Of a stretch of DNA of 64,000 nucleotides, positions 22,820 to 35,300 are shown in pieces. The notes under the pieces were generated by a model. That model was not told the origin of the DNA and did no database searches. It was given only the letters and a program-made list of their open reading frames with translations. A program made the translations under genes and the position numbers. The stretch lies in assembly GCA_946406115.1 (NCBI GenBank), contig OX291543.1, positions 26,872,815-26,936,814 of the forward strand. Direction: 5' to 3'. Numbering within the stretch: the stretch's first letter is position 1; every line of letters starts with the position of its first letter. This stretch comes from Apoda limacodes. Lineage: Eukaryota > Arthropoda > Insecta > Lepidoptera > Limacodidae.

Positions 22820-24084
22820 GCTGGTGGTGGAGTAGGAGTAGGAGTATGGAGGGTAGCTGAAGCCAAACTGTTCTGGGCGTGGGGAAAGTGGTTATCCAGG
22901 TGTTTCAGCAGGAGTTTTTTGAACGCTTAAGAAATATGCGCCAGCAAAGTTATCGGCCAGTAGCCATCAGGTTTTTAAGTATTCTCAGCAGCCTTAGGAA
23001 TCATTATGACGTGGCCTAATTTCCATGCCTGTGGGAAGTGTCCAGTGCGCATTATGCCGTTGAACAGGTGCGTCACCGCTGCCACAGGGCTGTGTTTGTA
23101 ATGCGATATGCACCTGGAGCTTGTCGTGTTTTGATTTTGAGGAAGCCACGGAGAGAAGATGAGAGGGTCCTCTCTTCTGGGGCTATCGGTGTAGCAAAGT
23201 AGTCTCTAAGGTGTTGTTCGACTGCTGCGACCTAGTCCAGATCTGTCGCGGTGTTTGGCTTGAATTGGCGTTTGAGATACTCGGCTAAGATCTCAGCACG
23301 GTAGCGAAGAGTCCCACCGTCGGCTAGAAATGGTCGAATGGGCGCAGGGGTGCGCATTACACATCTATACCTTGAATTGGCGTTCGAGATACTCGGCTTA
23401 GATATCAGCACGGCAACGAAGAGTCCCGTCGTCGGCTAAGAGTAGTCGGGTGGTCGTAGGGGTGCGCGTTACACATCTGCAGAGTTGATGTAACGCGTTC
23501 CAGTGGTCGCCCGCGGTCTCTGTTGCTTGGTCCCAAGAACTCTTTTTAATAGTTTCCAGTTCCATCCTTATCTTTTCGGCTAGCTTGATTCTGCGGCGGA
23601 GAGTCGGGCATCGTGTTGACTGCCACAGTCTACGCAGTCGGAGACGATTCATGGATGACGTGCTTCGGGAGAGGAGGAAATCTCCCCTTGTGCGACGTGG
23701 TAGTGGTAGATGCTGTCAAGGCTTTCTGCATGGATGTGGCCAGGTCAATGGCAAGCTCGTCAACGTCCCTTGCAGTAAGTACGGGTCGAGACGAGGTGTG
23801 GGCTTGCATGTATACCGCAAATTGTATACGAGGAACAGGCGTGCTTCCAGTTGTTGGGCGGGCGGGTGGTCTGATCCCATGTCCTCAGGCAACACTTTCA
23901 GCGTTGGTTGGCAGTGAAGACCATGGTGTGCCAGTAAGTCAATGAAGTCTGGTGGTTGACCTGTCTGGAACGGGATATGCGTCGTTATATCTGGACCCAT
24001 AATCGCGTATCTGAACCGTTCTGCGTCGTCGAAAAACCATCGACCGTCTGGGCTCACAGTGGCAGAGTTCCGGACGGATGCTTC
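22820..24084 (-). pseudogene. Second LINE fragment with endonuclease and linker
   Basis: Minus strand 24084-23716 carries the end of an apurinic-type endonuclease domain (THIPFQTGQPPDFIDLLAHH, then VLPEDMGSDHPP with the conserved SDH). 23652-23398 is the linker before RT (RLRLRRLWQSTRCPTLRRR). 23050-22930 has RT-like text (FPQAWKLGHVIMIPKAAE, then PDGYWPITLL). The pieces are in different frames and partly duplicated (23258-23483). The element would have nicked target DNA and reverse-transcribed its RNA, but this copy cannot. Confidence 0.75.
23258..23483. repeat. Tandem duplication of about 112 bp inside the LINE
   Basis: The block CTTGAATTGGCGTTTGAGAT ... GTGCGCATTACACATCT (about 23260-23372) is followed directly by a diverged second copy, CTTGAATTGGCGTTCGAGAT ... 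GTGCGCGTTACACATCT (23373-23483). The copies differ at several positions, so the duplication is not recent. Confidence 0.8.
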
Positions 24085-24250
24085 AGGTGAGCGTAGCCGG
24101 CAGCCATCCGTCAAATAGCAGTTGGCCCGACCTCAACGACGCGACGCCGGATGAATTTGTCCGGCATGTGTAGAACGGTTAGTATTCCTTACAACACAAC
24201 GCTCAACAGCCGGCCTCGGACCGATGTCGAGTGAATTTAACCGCCAACAC
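24085..24250 (-). repeat. Diverged inverted repeat, outer right arm
   Basis: Reverse-complement partner of 19830-19995 (AGCGTAGCCGGCAGCCATCC, TTACAACACAACGCTC). It abuts the LINE endonuclease fragment, so the LINE could have been inserted between the arms. Confidence 0.7.
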
Positions 24251-24764
24251 TACACTACCATACCTATTTTTCGGAGTCGGTCAGGTGTTGGATTTACTTG
24301 AATTATATTTTTTATGTGTGCAGTGCCTAGTGCTGGAATTAGCCGTTTCGAAAATTTGAACCTATAAAACTACATGTACTTACATGTACTACAACATTTG
24401 TATTTATAAAAAAAAAAGTATCGATGTCTTAGGCAAACACTAACGTAAATTTTAAATTTTGTAGATCAAAAACTACGAGGGTGTGCGTGACGTTTGACTT
24501 ATGCTATAGATATGCAAACAGGCTGACTTGGACTTGGATTAAAAACATCAATTCCATTTTATAAAAATAAATACCTCCATTCTTATCCTAATGTAGATAT
24601 TGATATTAAATTCATTCAAATTATCCGCCCAGCCCCAACCCTTCAAAAAAATAAATTCAAACCAAAAGGTAAAATCTGGTTTTGTCAAAAATTATGCGTT
24701 ATTTCATTTCTAAAATGACATCATGCAGTTATTGGTTTATTATTAGAAACTAGCTGACCCGGCG

Positions 24765-25160
24765 AACGTAGTTTTTTTTAAAAACAACTGCTGCACCAAC
24801 CTATTGTGAAAGGGTTGTACTAATTCAGAAACCTTCCTCACCGTGTGCATAACAACTTAACAAAATTTCATTACAATCGGTTTACCCTTATTGCGCGAGT
24901 CCCACTCGAAGTCGACCCTTGTTTTCTTTCTCAGACACCTTTCCCCCGCGTGTGCATAACAACTTACCAAAATTCTATTGCGCGAGTCCGACTCGCACTG
25001 GATCTTTTCGGAAAATCCTTTCTTATCGGATGCCTACGTCATACAAAGAACATGCACACTCTCCAAGTTTCAGGTCTCTACGATCAGCGGTTTAGGCTGT
25101 GCGTTGATCCATTAGTCAGTCATTCAGGACAAATCATTTTATATGTATAGACTACTAAAT
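24765..25160 (+). repeat. Dispersed repeat, copy with ACTAGCTGACCCGGCGAACG start
   Basis: It starts ACTAGCTGACCCGGCGAACG and contains CGCGAGTCCGACTCGCACTG, TCGGATGCCTACGTCATACA and CAGCGGTTTAGGCTGTGCGT. The last three are found inverted at 57440-57760. A short internal duplication (CGTGTGCATAACAACTTA at about 24843 and 24949) is visible. Probably a fragment of a LINE or its derivative; the class was not determined. Confidence 0.65.
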
Positions 25161-27884
25161 TTTAGGCGTGACTCTGAGTGAATTGCAATGCAAGTGAAAT
25201 AAATGCGTCCCTCGTTTGAAAACTGAATGTCACAAATAAACGGCGTTATTTACTTTGAAAGCAAAGTCCTGTTGATAAGTTTAGAGTCTGTTTCCGTTCA
25301 CAATATCTTTTAATATTCTCATCGATGCAAATAATTACGTTTATATGTTTGTTATTACGGTTAATGAATTTCGTTCCAAATATATTAATAATGCGGCTCA
25401 ATTTATTGAATTCAGTTTGTTTATAATAAGGCAGATTCTGGATGTGTCAGATTCTTTTTAACTATACAAATACGTCAAAAATTATCTAAAGTGAGTTTAT
25501 TAATAGAATACTTTTAAAGAATTCTGTATTCAAGGGTGCCAACGGGCCCCTAACACTGTCTGTCTTCTCTATGCCCGACCTTTATCTCTTAATCCGTAAT
25601 AGTTGGATGCGTGAAATGTTCACAGTACCTATGTGGTATAATGGCGGAAACCCTATAAATAAGATCAAAAGCAAAGAATTAAGCGAGGTTACTGAGGAGA
25701 GAGGTTACTGATTAACTGTGAGGAAACTATTTTAATGGTTTTTGTAATTGTGATATATAAGTTATACTTGGTAATACCTTCAAGCTTTAAAGTTAAAACT
25801 TGAAGTGATTATTGTGAAAGCTCTAAGTATTGAATAATGCAATATTAAAAAACCCGAAAATGAATAAAATTAATTATTAAAATACGATATGCAATATATC
25901 TATCTATAATCTATCAAAACTTAACAACACACTTCACTTTTATCAGAGCAGATTTTTGTAACTATGTAACATAATTTTTACCTTTTTAGTGCTTTTTTTT
26001 GAAGCCAAATGTTTTGTTTTTGTTAAAAAAAAATTATTTTCTACTTGAGTGACGATATAAACATAGATAGCCGTAACAAAATTTTATACAATCATCAACA
26101 TAAAAGGCGTTTCAGCAGTTCCAAATGACTGTTACATCAATCCGCCTTGCCTCGTTTTCAAGAAAGTAAAAAAGGTATTTTTCGAAATTTTCTAGCTGAT
26201 AATAATTTAAGAAAATAAAAATACGTTTCGTAAAAACAGTTTATAAGAACTCAAACTTAACATTTTTTTTACTCTTTAGAAAATAACAGGCTGTGGATTG
26301 CTAGAACTGCTGTGATAATAATAGGTAAACTACGAACGTAGCAAGTTCTCTACGTGCATTTGCCTGCGAGCGTTTGAAAATAGAAAGTTCATACACTCAT
26401 TGGCATCGATGAATGGCTGCTGTCACCTTACGTATACTTTTAAAATATTGCATGTGTAATAAAATAATCTCCCGTCTACAGCGTGACCTGGAACTACTAT
26501 TTTTATATTTTTGGTGTACATCAGTAGTCAAATTTTAAGTTCAAAATGTATAATTACAATAGTAATTAGAAAACATAACATGATAAAATTGAATAAAAAA
26601 TGTGCATACACGTTGAACGGTTAAGCTATTTTTTACTTAATTTTAGTTTATTGTAGCATTTTGGGCCTGGCCCACCCTAGAATCCTGGCCTACCCTAGAA
26701 TCCTGGCCCACCCTAGAAAATATTAGAATGTTATCCCTTACACTATGTATGAGGGGTTGAAAAATTTGGCCCCCACTAGAAAATAAAATCTTTCCTACGC
26801 CCTAATCTGGTAACACTCACATCAGGCATTCTGGAGTTCGTGTGCTTACGTCACCCTCTTGTGATCTGTGCCGAATTCCTGCATCGAGCTCTGTTCGATG
26901 TAACGAGTTGGCCTGATTTTGAATTTCGGCCAGAATCACGTTACTCGGCCATGTGCAGTCACTGTCTCTGTGCTTAGGTATATATTAATTAATTAGGTTA
27001 TAGGTAGGTAGGTATTTTTCTTTTAGGTAAGTACTAATAAAACTGTTATTAGTAATTAAAACACAATAAATCGTTTTCCAAGAAAGAAGTGTAGTCTATA
27101 ATAAAACCTAAATAATAAAAGCTATTACCCTACTGTTTCATATTGTGTGAAAGCGCCAAAAAAGTTTTTCGGAAATCCGCAATAATTCCCATGCTACGAA
27201 AATCTTGCGTGTACGACACGTAATTTAACACGTAGCAAATGACAAAAACGGAACACGTTTAGTGTCGTCCGTGCGTCTCGTCACACTCTTAACAGATCGA
27301 GATAAAAACAATCCTATCTTTTAAGTTGGATCAAATAACAGATAGTTACGAAGTTTGATCAAAATCGGTTCATTAGTTAAGGAGCTCATCGCGGACAAAT
27401 AACGTGACACGTAATTTTTATATATATAGATTTTGACGACATGATGTCTTTAGTCTCATGTAAGTAAACCACTATACAGTTTGTTAATGAAATTAAGAAA
27501 AGTAAATTAAGGATAACAATTAATACATTCTTGTACTCCATCGCATCGGTATTGTATAAATATTTTAAGTAAGTTCTTGTTTCAGGTTCATACTCTGTAA
27601 TAAGTTATTATTGGTTTCTGAAGTTTATAAGTCGAAAATAAAATGCAGAAACAAAATAAAAACAAACTAAAAAAAGTAAATTAATATAAATCAGCCATAC
27701 AAACTTAACTAGGTGAGTTGAACTACTGTTTCAAATCTCCTCAGTAAATAAGAAAAATCCTTCCAATTTCTATTTAATCAAAAACCAAAAAGGAAAAATA
27801 CAACAGTTGCTATGAATCGAATCGTTAGTTGACCAGCTTTTGAAAAATATATAATCCATACCAAAATACAGACGGGCAAAATCT
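25161..27884. other. Gene-free AT-rich stretch
   Basis: No gene was found. It holds a three-copy 18-bp tandem repeat (26664-26718). Near 27341-27430 there is sequence (AAAATCGGTTCATTAGTTAA, ending TATATATATAGAT) that resembles the 3' end of a retroposed element. Confidence 0.45.
26664..26718. repeat. Three-copy 18-bp tandem repeat
   Basis: CCTGGCC(C/T)ACCCTAGAAT is repeated three times with a one-base variation. The last unit runs into AAATATTAGAATG. No gene is associated. Confidence 0.75.
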
Positions 27885-27997
27885 GTATATCCATTCTAAT
27901 ATTATAATAAAGTTAGAGTTTGTTGTTTTGTTTGAGCTCACTAACCTCTGGAACTACTGGTCGGATTAGTTAAATTGATTTTGTGTTAGACAGCGCA
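27885..27997 (+). mobile_element. Truncated Helitron 5' end
   Basis: CATTCTAATATTATAATAAAG, then CTCTGGAACTACTGGTCGGA, is the usual start region of lepidopteran Helitrons. It is cut off by the next Helitron that begins at 27998. Confidence 0.6.
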
Positions 27998-28893
27998 TCT
28001 ATACTAATATATAAAGCTGAAGAGTTTGTTTGTTTGAACGCGCTTATCTCAGGAACTACTGGTCGGATTTAAAAGTGTTGGATAGCCCATTTATCGAGGA
28101 AGGCTATAGGCTATATATAATCACGCTAACACAAATAGGAGCGGAGCACTAATGAAAAATGTTTCAAAATCGGGGTTTTTTTCTAAACTAATATATAAAG
28201 CTAAAGAGTTTGTTTGTTTGAACGCGCTAATCTCAGGAACTACTGGTCGGATTAGAAAAATATCTTTCAGTGTTGGATAGCGTATTTATCGAGGAACGTT
28301 ATAGGCTATATTTCATCACGCTAACACAAATAGGAGCGGAGCACTAATGAAAAATGTTTCAAAATCGGGTTTTTTTTATCCTTTTGAGAGCTTCCGCTGC
28401 GTGCGCTGCGTAAACGCTTAGAGTTTCGCAAAAATCATGTATGACAGAATTGTTCCCTGTAAAAGTTCTAAAAAAAAGTCCGCGTGTCCATATTTTAAGG
28501 TTGGCTCACTGTAACCTTTTTTATGCTAACCATATTTATTCTAAAATAATGCATTATTTGTGAAGGTGTTTTTATAAACATGACATATCTTTATCCAAAT
28601 AAATATGTTCTTCATCACAAGTCTTTAATTTAAAACGAAATTGCCCCGTTCATCATTCGATTTCAATGCATATCTTAGGAGATATCGCAGTTTGAAAATA
28701 ACGTGGCAACAAAATAATTATCAAGTATTGCGCGCGCATTTATGATGTGCGAGGCCGGCGGGCAGTTATGAGGGGAAGGGCGGTACGTATTATTTAAAAA
28801 TATTTTACCTTCTGTGTTTTTTTTTATAATTGAAGAGTTGCCGTAAAAATCCTATGCCGATAACCAAATTTAGGGCGCGCTGGCAAAAGCTAG
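27998..28893 (+). mobile_element. Non-autonomous Helitron with duplicated 5' region
   Basis: It starts TCTATACTAATATATAAAGC after A and ends AAAAGCTAG before T (28890-28893). The 5' block of about 180 bp occurs twice in tandem, from about 28002 and about 28190: both contain CTAATATATAAAGCT, GAGTTTGTTTGTTTGAACGC, GGAACTACTGGTCGGAT, AGGAGCGGAGCACTAATG and TTTCAAAATCGGG. There is no Rep/helicase coding region. The duplicated 5' terminus may reflect an aborted second round of rolling-circle copying or a tandem duplication after insertion. Confidence 0.8.
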
Positions 28894-29394
28894 TTATCTA
28901 TAAACTTAACGCTATAGCCATAAGGAGCACAGCAGCAATTAAAACTCGGGTGAAACCACTGGAAACAGCTAGTTGAATATATTTAAAAGAAATGCTTGGG
29001 GAACCCTATTTTATATATAAATAGGTACGTAAGTACCTATATCAAGAAGTATCTCCGCCGATCAGTAAATAAAATAATAGGTTAAATTAGCAGGTTATTT
29101 CTGTACAGTGCTGTCAGTTGGTACGTTTATCATATACAGTAACTGCATTTACGATCGACAGATGATTTATTAACCATTTTACGAATGACAGCTCGTCTCC
29201 GGTATTGAAATAAAAATCACATAAACTTTGCACTATGGGATTAGGTTAAAAATACAAATTTGATAGTCGGCTGTTTTATGACGTTATTTGATGGTCTAGC
29301 TTTTTGATTTATTGATTAGTTATGTGATGCCACAATAAAAAGAAGTCCAGAAGTACCTACAGAAGCGCAGCAAAATTTTATGACATCTTTTTAA
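28894..29394. other. Spacer, no gene seen
   Basis: AT-rich DNA between the Helitron and the LINE; nothing recognised. Confidence 0.4.
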
Positions 29395-31770
29395 CACTAA
29401 GGTGGCAAACAAGCTTACGGTCCGCCTGATGGTAAGCGGTCACCGTAGCCTATGGATGCTTGCAACACCAGGGGTATCACTCGCGCGTTGCCGACCCTTC
29501 AGAAATCTAATAAGTTCTTTCTTACAGAACTCCATACTGTAGTCCTTGGAAAAACCTTGGCAGGGAGCTAATTCCACAACTTAAGCGTTCGCGGGAAGAA
29601 GTTTCTCTGAAACCGCACTGTACGCGACCATTTAGGTTCTAAAGTGTGAGAATGAATTCCCTGCCGAAGGCGAGCGGTGCGATGGTAGAAAGTAGCCGTG
29701 GGTATCATTTCAAACAATTCCTCAGAACACAACCCATTGTACAAGCGGTAGAACACACACAGGGAGGCAAAGTCTCTCCTCAGGCCTAAGGGCTCGATAC
29801 CGCAAGTGAGTTTGGAATCGTCGACAATTCTCACAGCCCCTCGTTGAACCGAGTCAAAAGAGCCAAGCTGGTTTCCGGGTGCACCCACCCAGAGATGGCA
29901 GCAGTACTCCATACGGGGCCAAACTTGCGACTTATAAAGTAACAACCTTTGCCCCGATGTGAAATACTGCTTCGCTCTGTTGAGTACATCAAGATTTTTG
30001 GACGCCAGCTTCACCTTATTTTGTAAGTGATCTCGGAACTGCACATCGCTGGAATTGTCAACACCAAGGATCCCAATGCTCTTTTATTTTTATTAATTTC
30101 TTTATTTGCACGGAAAATGGTTGGTACAAAGGTTTTTAAAATGTATTATTCTTGGAGATGGAGAGGGGAGTGTTCTGGAATTGTGGGCCTACAGTGAATG
30201 GGGTTTTCTTAGCGGTGAACGCTCACACTTGTGTCTTTGTAGGGTTGAATCAGACCAAGTTTACCCGTCCCCAGTCAGAGACCTTGGACAGTGTGGTCTC
30301 GATTTGAGACACAAGTTCTCCGCGGTTTTCCTCCACAACGGAACGAGGGATGTTTGAACGACCCGTGTAATAAGCGTCTCCAGTACTGTCATCTGCATAG
30401 CAATGTATGTTGTTGATGTCCAACATGTCATTGATATGCAGTAGAAACAGCGTAGGAGACAGCAGAGAGCCTTGCATTCATGTCAATGCTATCAGAGCAA
30501 TTACCGTCAACTACGGTTCGTATGCGTCTGCCGGACAAAAAGCTAGCCACCCATTTGCACAAACCCTAGGGCACTCCGTAAGAGGGCAACTTCGATAGAA
30601 GACCCCGTTGCCAGACCCGATCGAACGCCTTCGCTATGTCCAGGCTACTTGCCAATGCCTCCCCCTGACTCTCAATGGCTAGTGCCCATCGGTGTGTGAG
30701 ATACACTAGAAGGTCACCAGTCGAGCGGCCCTGGCGAAAGCCATATTGACGGTCACTGACCAGGTCGTGTACTTCTAAGTATCTTAGAAGCTGTGTGTTG
30801 ATCACACGCTCCATCACCTTGGAGAGCAGAGAGGTAATAGATCTGATCTATCGCCCTTTTTGGGCACCGGGTGCACATTCGCAGTCTTCCATGAAGACGG
30901 AAATTTCCTAGTGTGGTAGGAAAGCGCGAAGAGGCGCGTGAGTACAGGACATAACTCAGGAGCACACTGCTTAAGCACCACTGCTGGTATACTGTCTGGC
31001 CCACTCGACTTATGAACGTCTAGAGAAAGCAACGCCTGCCGGACCTCCCGCTGTGTTATGGAGATTTTCATGGTGTAACCGCACCACGGTATAGTAGGTG
31101 TTACAGCGCCTTCATCGTTCATGTTCGAGTTCGAGGCAAAGAGACTGCCCAGTAGATCGGCTTTATCTTTAGCACTATGTGCCAAGTCACCATCGGTCTT
31201 TCGCAGTGGTGGTAACGACGACTGGCAAAAGTTCCCTTCGGCAGCTTTGGCAAGCGACCAGAAAGCACGACTCCCAGAAGGATAGCTCGCAAGTCGCCCA
31301 CCTATTTTGCCGATGAATTGAAATTTGCTCTGGCAGTTGCTTTCTTACTGAACCTCGAGGCAGTATAAAACTTGCGTTTTAACTCAGAAATATTCGGATC
31401 CTTATTATTACGAGCCGTGGTCCAAGCCTTATATGCAGTTTGCTTAAGAATTTTAGCTTTTCTACAAGACCACGGTACCACAGGACCACATTAAACGACG
31501 GTCGTTTTTTGACGCCGGCAGCTACTCGCGGGTTAGGAATATAGCATTCCATACCAGCGAGGATTGTCACAGTGACTGCGGCTGCGCAGACGTCAGGATC
31601 TTCTGAGTTAAAGCATATCTACCTCCACGGGTACGATGCATAAAATTCTCGCAATCCATCCCAGTCTGCCGACTTATAGTGCCACACACGACGCCAATTA
31701 GTTGGCCCAGATGGATCGGGTTGTGAGTATGACATTTGAGTCCGAACGAGACAGTGACGGAGTAGCCGCT
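29395..31770 (-). pseudogene. Long degraded LINE (EN C-terminus, RT, 3' UTR), copy B
   Basis: Minus-strand order: 31720-31560 has the end of the endonuclease part (NWRRVWHYKSADWDGLREF). 31185-30990 is the RT N-terminus (REVRQALLSLDVHKSSGPDS, then FPSSWKTANVHPVPKKGD). 30817-30566 is the RT fingers/palm (YGFRQGRSTGDLLVYLTHRW, LDIAKAFDRVW). 30477-30250 is the palm with LSPTLFLLHINDML and the catalytic YADD (CYADDSTGDA). 30044-29568 is the thumb/C-terminus (LNRAKQYFTSGQRLLLYKSQ, CVFYRLYNGLCSEELFEM). The 3' UTR ends at about 29395 with TTGCCACCTTAGTG on that strand. At least four frame changes and stops disable it. About 70 bp of unrelated sequence is inserted at 30083-30152. It is the longest copy of a family with pieces at 22.0, 47.8 and 61.4 kb. 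Confidence 0.85.
30083..30152. repeat. Short insertion inside the LINE
   Basis: The LINE text ATGCTCTTGGAGATGGAGAG, intact at 22680, is interrupted here after ATGCTCTT by about 70 bp of AT-rich sequence (TTTGCACGGAAAATGGTTGG inside) and resumes with CTTGGAGATGG. The repeated CTT at both sides could be a short target duplication. Confidence 0.65.
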
Positions 31771-32315
31771 GTAAATACTCTTTTCGTTCTCATGGCCATT
31801 ATATATAAAAAAGTTACTTTGACTAAGGATGAGGATTCACATGATACGGTTGCTGGCACGGCGGGCGGAAGAGCCCCTGATCCCCCTCTGTTGTAGTAGC
31901 CGCGTCCACTCCGGTCTCCTTCTCCGGCACGACTACTACTTCAGAGACAGTACACCGGTTGGCGGATCAGCCTCCCAGGGCGGAGATTAAGTGATCCCTG
32001 TTTTCGGGAACCCGTTCAACCTGTGGGCGGCCAGCGGTCAGCCGTTTCATCAGGTCTCCCTAACCGCCGAACCAGCACGCCGGGCAATGACAGCAACGAG
32101 CACTGTCGGTCCTCCGCTGTCCGCGCAGCGAATCCTCAAAGAGCTCTGGCAACACAACACTACTCAATGATAGTGTTATTATGGCCGCGGTTTTTAAGGT
32201 GGAGGTACTTCCCCAGTTCGGGCTGCTAATTCGAGCAAGTACTCGCTATGCCCTGCTTTTAGTTGTTTGGGTGGCTTATTCGAGCGAGTACTTGCGGATC
32301 CCTAACTCTCTTAAT
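31771..32315. other. GC-richer sequence next to the LINE
   Basis: 31850-32210 is clearly richer in GC than the rest of the window. It may be the 5' portion of the LINE or another element. No convincing protein domain was read on either strand. Confidence 0.35.
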
Positions 32316-32316
32316 A

Positions 32317-32379
<63 letters not shown>
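32316..32379. repeat. (TA)n microsatellite
   Basis: An uninterrupted run of TA dinucleotides about 60 bp long after one TG variant. The apparent poly-Tyr-Ile protein across it is an artefact. Confidence 0.95.
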
Positions 32380-32381
<2 letters not shown>

Positions 32382-35300
32382 GAGGTAGGTCTGTGCGTTC
32401 GCCGACGAACCCGGGGACGTCAGCGTCGTATTAGGGGGAAGCCCTATTAGGGGAGGTCGTTGAGACTAATCTCACTATCCGGATAGCGAGGTCGTCGTCT
32501 GGGGCTGGGGCCGTTAGTACATGCCGAGGACACCTTAAAATAGTTTTTTGACACTACCGAGGTCGGTCGGGGGATGATAGGTTGTGGTTTGCACAATTAA
32601 TCGGTTCGGGTGATTTTGTGTACGCTCGAAATTAATTGCTTACAATTCTGGTTTGAAATCCATAGAAATAAGATATACATTGCGCATTTGAAATTACGTA
32701 TGAAATTCATCGATTGTCGCGAGAACGCCATGTTTATCTTATTTCTTTCAAAGAAGGTTAGCAATCTTTTTACGGAATCGACCCGCAGGTCTTTGAAGCT
32801 ATTGTGTGGTGCATAGGACAGTAGCGCTGTACTGAATTTTTCAGATACGTTGTTGGTGGTATTGTTTTATATTCATAAACAGCTAGGGCTTGAATTGTCG
32901 ATTTTGTTAGAAGCATTAAATAAACAAAATGATATCATTCAAATACGTTAATATTATCATTAGTATTTAATAACAGGTCTGCAAAACTAATATGTTCTAG
33001 CTGCATGGGAAATTTTTACTAAATTATACTAAAAATGACTTTCAAATAATCCCTTTACGTATACCTAATGGTTTTATGGAAATTATAACAATTACAATAC
33101 AGTTCTGTTTATCAACAAATATAGTAAGATATATCCAAGATGGCGGCCATGCTACCGAAATCAGCACTGTAAGCCCCTTTGTGATACAGGAATACATCCA
33201 AAACGCATTTTTAAGAGTAGTTTTGTCGTTTACGGTTTAAGCTATCTCCATATTTTTATCACAATTGGTTAACCGTAAAACTTTACAGATTGATAGACAG
33301 ACAGATACCGACACTTTCGAATTATAATATAAGCATGGAAGTATGGGTACAGACCCATCGCAAACCTCCTACTTTTTTAAAGTCGGTTAATTTTTATTTT
33401 TGAATCAATATTATCTCTTAGGTATATTAATAGTAGTTGTGCCGTGCCAGTTAGTCCGTGGCGAAAAACTTGGCGAGGAACTTAAAGACCTGTAAAATTA
33501 ACATTCTCATAAGATATCAAAAATTATTGTTTAAAAATCCATAGTTCTACTACTTTTACCGGGATTAAAAAGTATTTTTCCTATGAAAGTTTCAGCGTTG
33601 CCTCTGACCATTTGAAAGGACGACGATTTGAAAAGGTGACCATTTGTAAAGATGACCATTTGAAAATCTGACCTTCGGAAAATATAGGGAATTCTCGAGT
33701 CTGAACATAAGAGGTTACGGAGATATGAGTGAAAGAGGAATTAAGACTATAAGGTAAGTAAATGCGGTGCGGTATCAATGGAATTTCGGTGACAATAATC
33801 GGATGCCATTGAACTGATGATCGCATGCACATATTTTCAAAATGTGTTGATGATGCAAAATGTTTGGTTTATTTCGAAAACAATATATATTTAATAAATC
33901 TGTTCGTGAATAATAATAATAATAATAGCTACACGACGATGATTAGCTATGCAAAAATTAGCTTGTACAAATGGTTGAATTGTTTTTTTAAATTTAATGT
34001 GCGTCGGTATGGCGGGCTGTAAGTTACACCGAAAAATTATGGCAGTACGCTACCGCCTATTTTATTTTTTTATGGACTATCGGAAAATACAAGGATTTTT
34101 GTGGAACAAATCGTTCAACATTATAATTAATCCGACACGTTCGACTCACGCCCACGCGATTACCGCCGCCGGTACCAGCGCTATGACCATCATTTTTCTT
34201 TTCGTCATTACGTAGTTTAACCCCCGAAGAACCACCATACTGGTACAAATGACCCAATATTTTGTGTCACTGTCTCCTGGTCTATAAGATTCACAAATCA
34301 GCCCGGCACATTGCGCTGCAGTTGGTATCATGCAGAACAACGTCTGCCTGGTCAGCTAGAAATATGTATAAAAAAGTTTACCTATTACAAATTGTGATTT
34401 TCATTCCAAAAAAAAAAGGTAATAACTGTAATATTTCCAACTGTAACAAGTACAGGTTAGGCTGTAAAATATTTTTGTATCAAAATTAGTTAGTAGGTCG
34501 GTTTCAGCTGTATTTTTAAAAGTAAATTCAAATAAAAAAGTAACGTTTACTGAAGAAATTATTCGTAACTAGCTTTTTAGATAATAGGTATAGTTAAAGT
34601 TTGCTACAGTAGGCTCTGTTGGCTACGACTTTAGTTAGAGTTAGTCCACGTGACGTATGACGCAGTCGAGGAGCAAAGTCAATGGAACAAACGGAACAAA
34701 TTTACCTCAAAGCTAGGTAATTTCAGTGTCACTTTTCATACCCAAATAAAAATATAATGGCATATGTTATACTAATACGGTAAAAGGCGAACAAGTATTC
34801 AATAGATCTACATTATTAAAAAAATATAAATAACTTCTAACGTTTTTACATCTGGCTACGAAATGCGCTGTACAGTTCTCTGTCTATGGTGTTAAGTAAC
34901 TTACAAATAGTTATAATAGCGTCGTTTTGTTCGCCGAAATAATGTACATTATGCGCTTAAAGTCAATAATCCAACTATAGAAATGAGTCAAAATTTGTTG
35001 TGTGTCACACACACAGAATATATGTCTACTTTACTTGGCTGAATTATGACATTAAACGCATTGTATACATGCCGGCAGCTAAGTTTAGCGATGACCTTGA
35101 TTGCGCATAATTCATTTTTTAGATGTGCTTGATGTAGGGACGTTTCAAATTATCACTACTAGGGGTCACAAAACTGGTTTTACCGAAACTGAAAAAGTGG
35201 GTAAACCGGGTTTACACACATTTTTCTTTTTATTTCTTTTATTTTAAATGATTTATTATGTTTCAGATTTGTCAGAATCGTATATTGTTATATCATACAT

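Noticed and set aside
32181..32450. 89-aa frame with a Tyr-Ile run
   Set aside because: The run is a direct translation of the (TA)n microsatellite.
34057..34340. Membrane protein gene on the minus strand
   Set aside because: Overlapping small frames in different phases, no domain, and repeat-like text at the edge.
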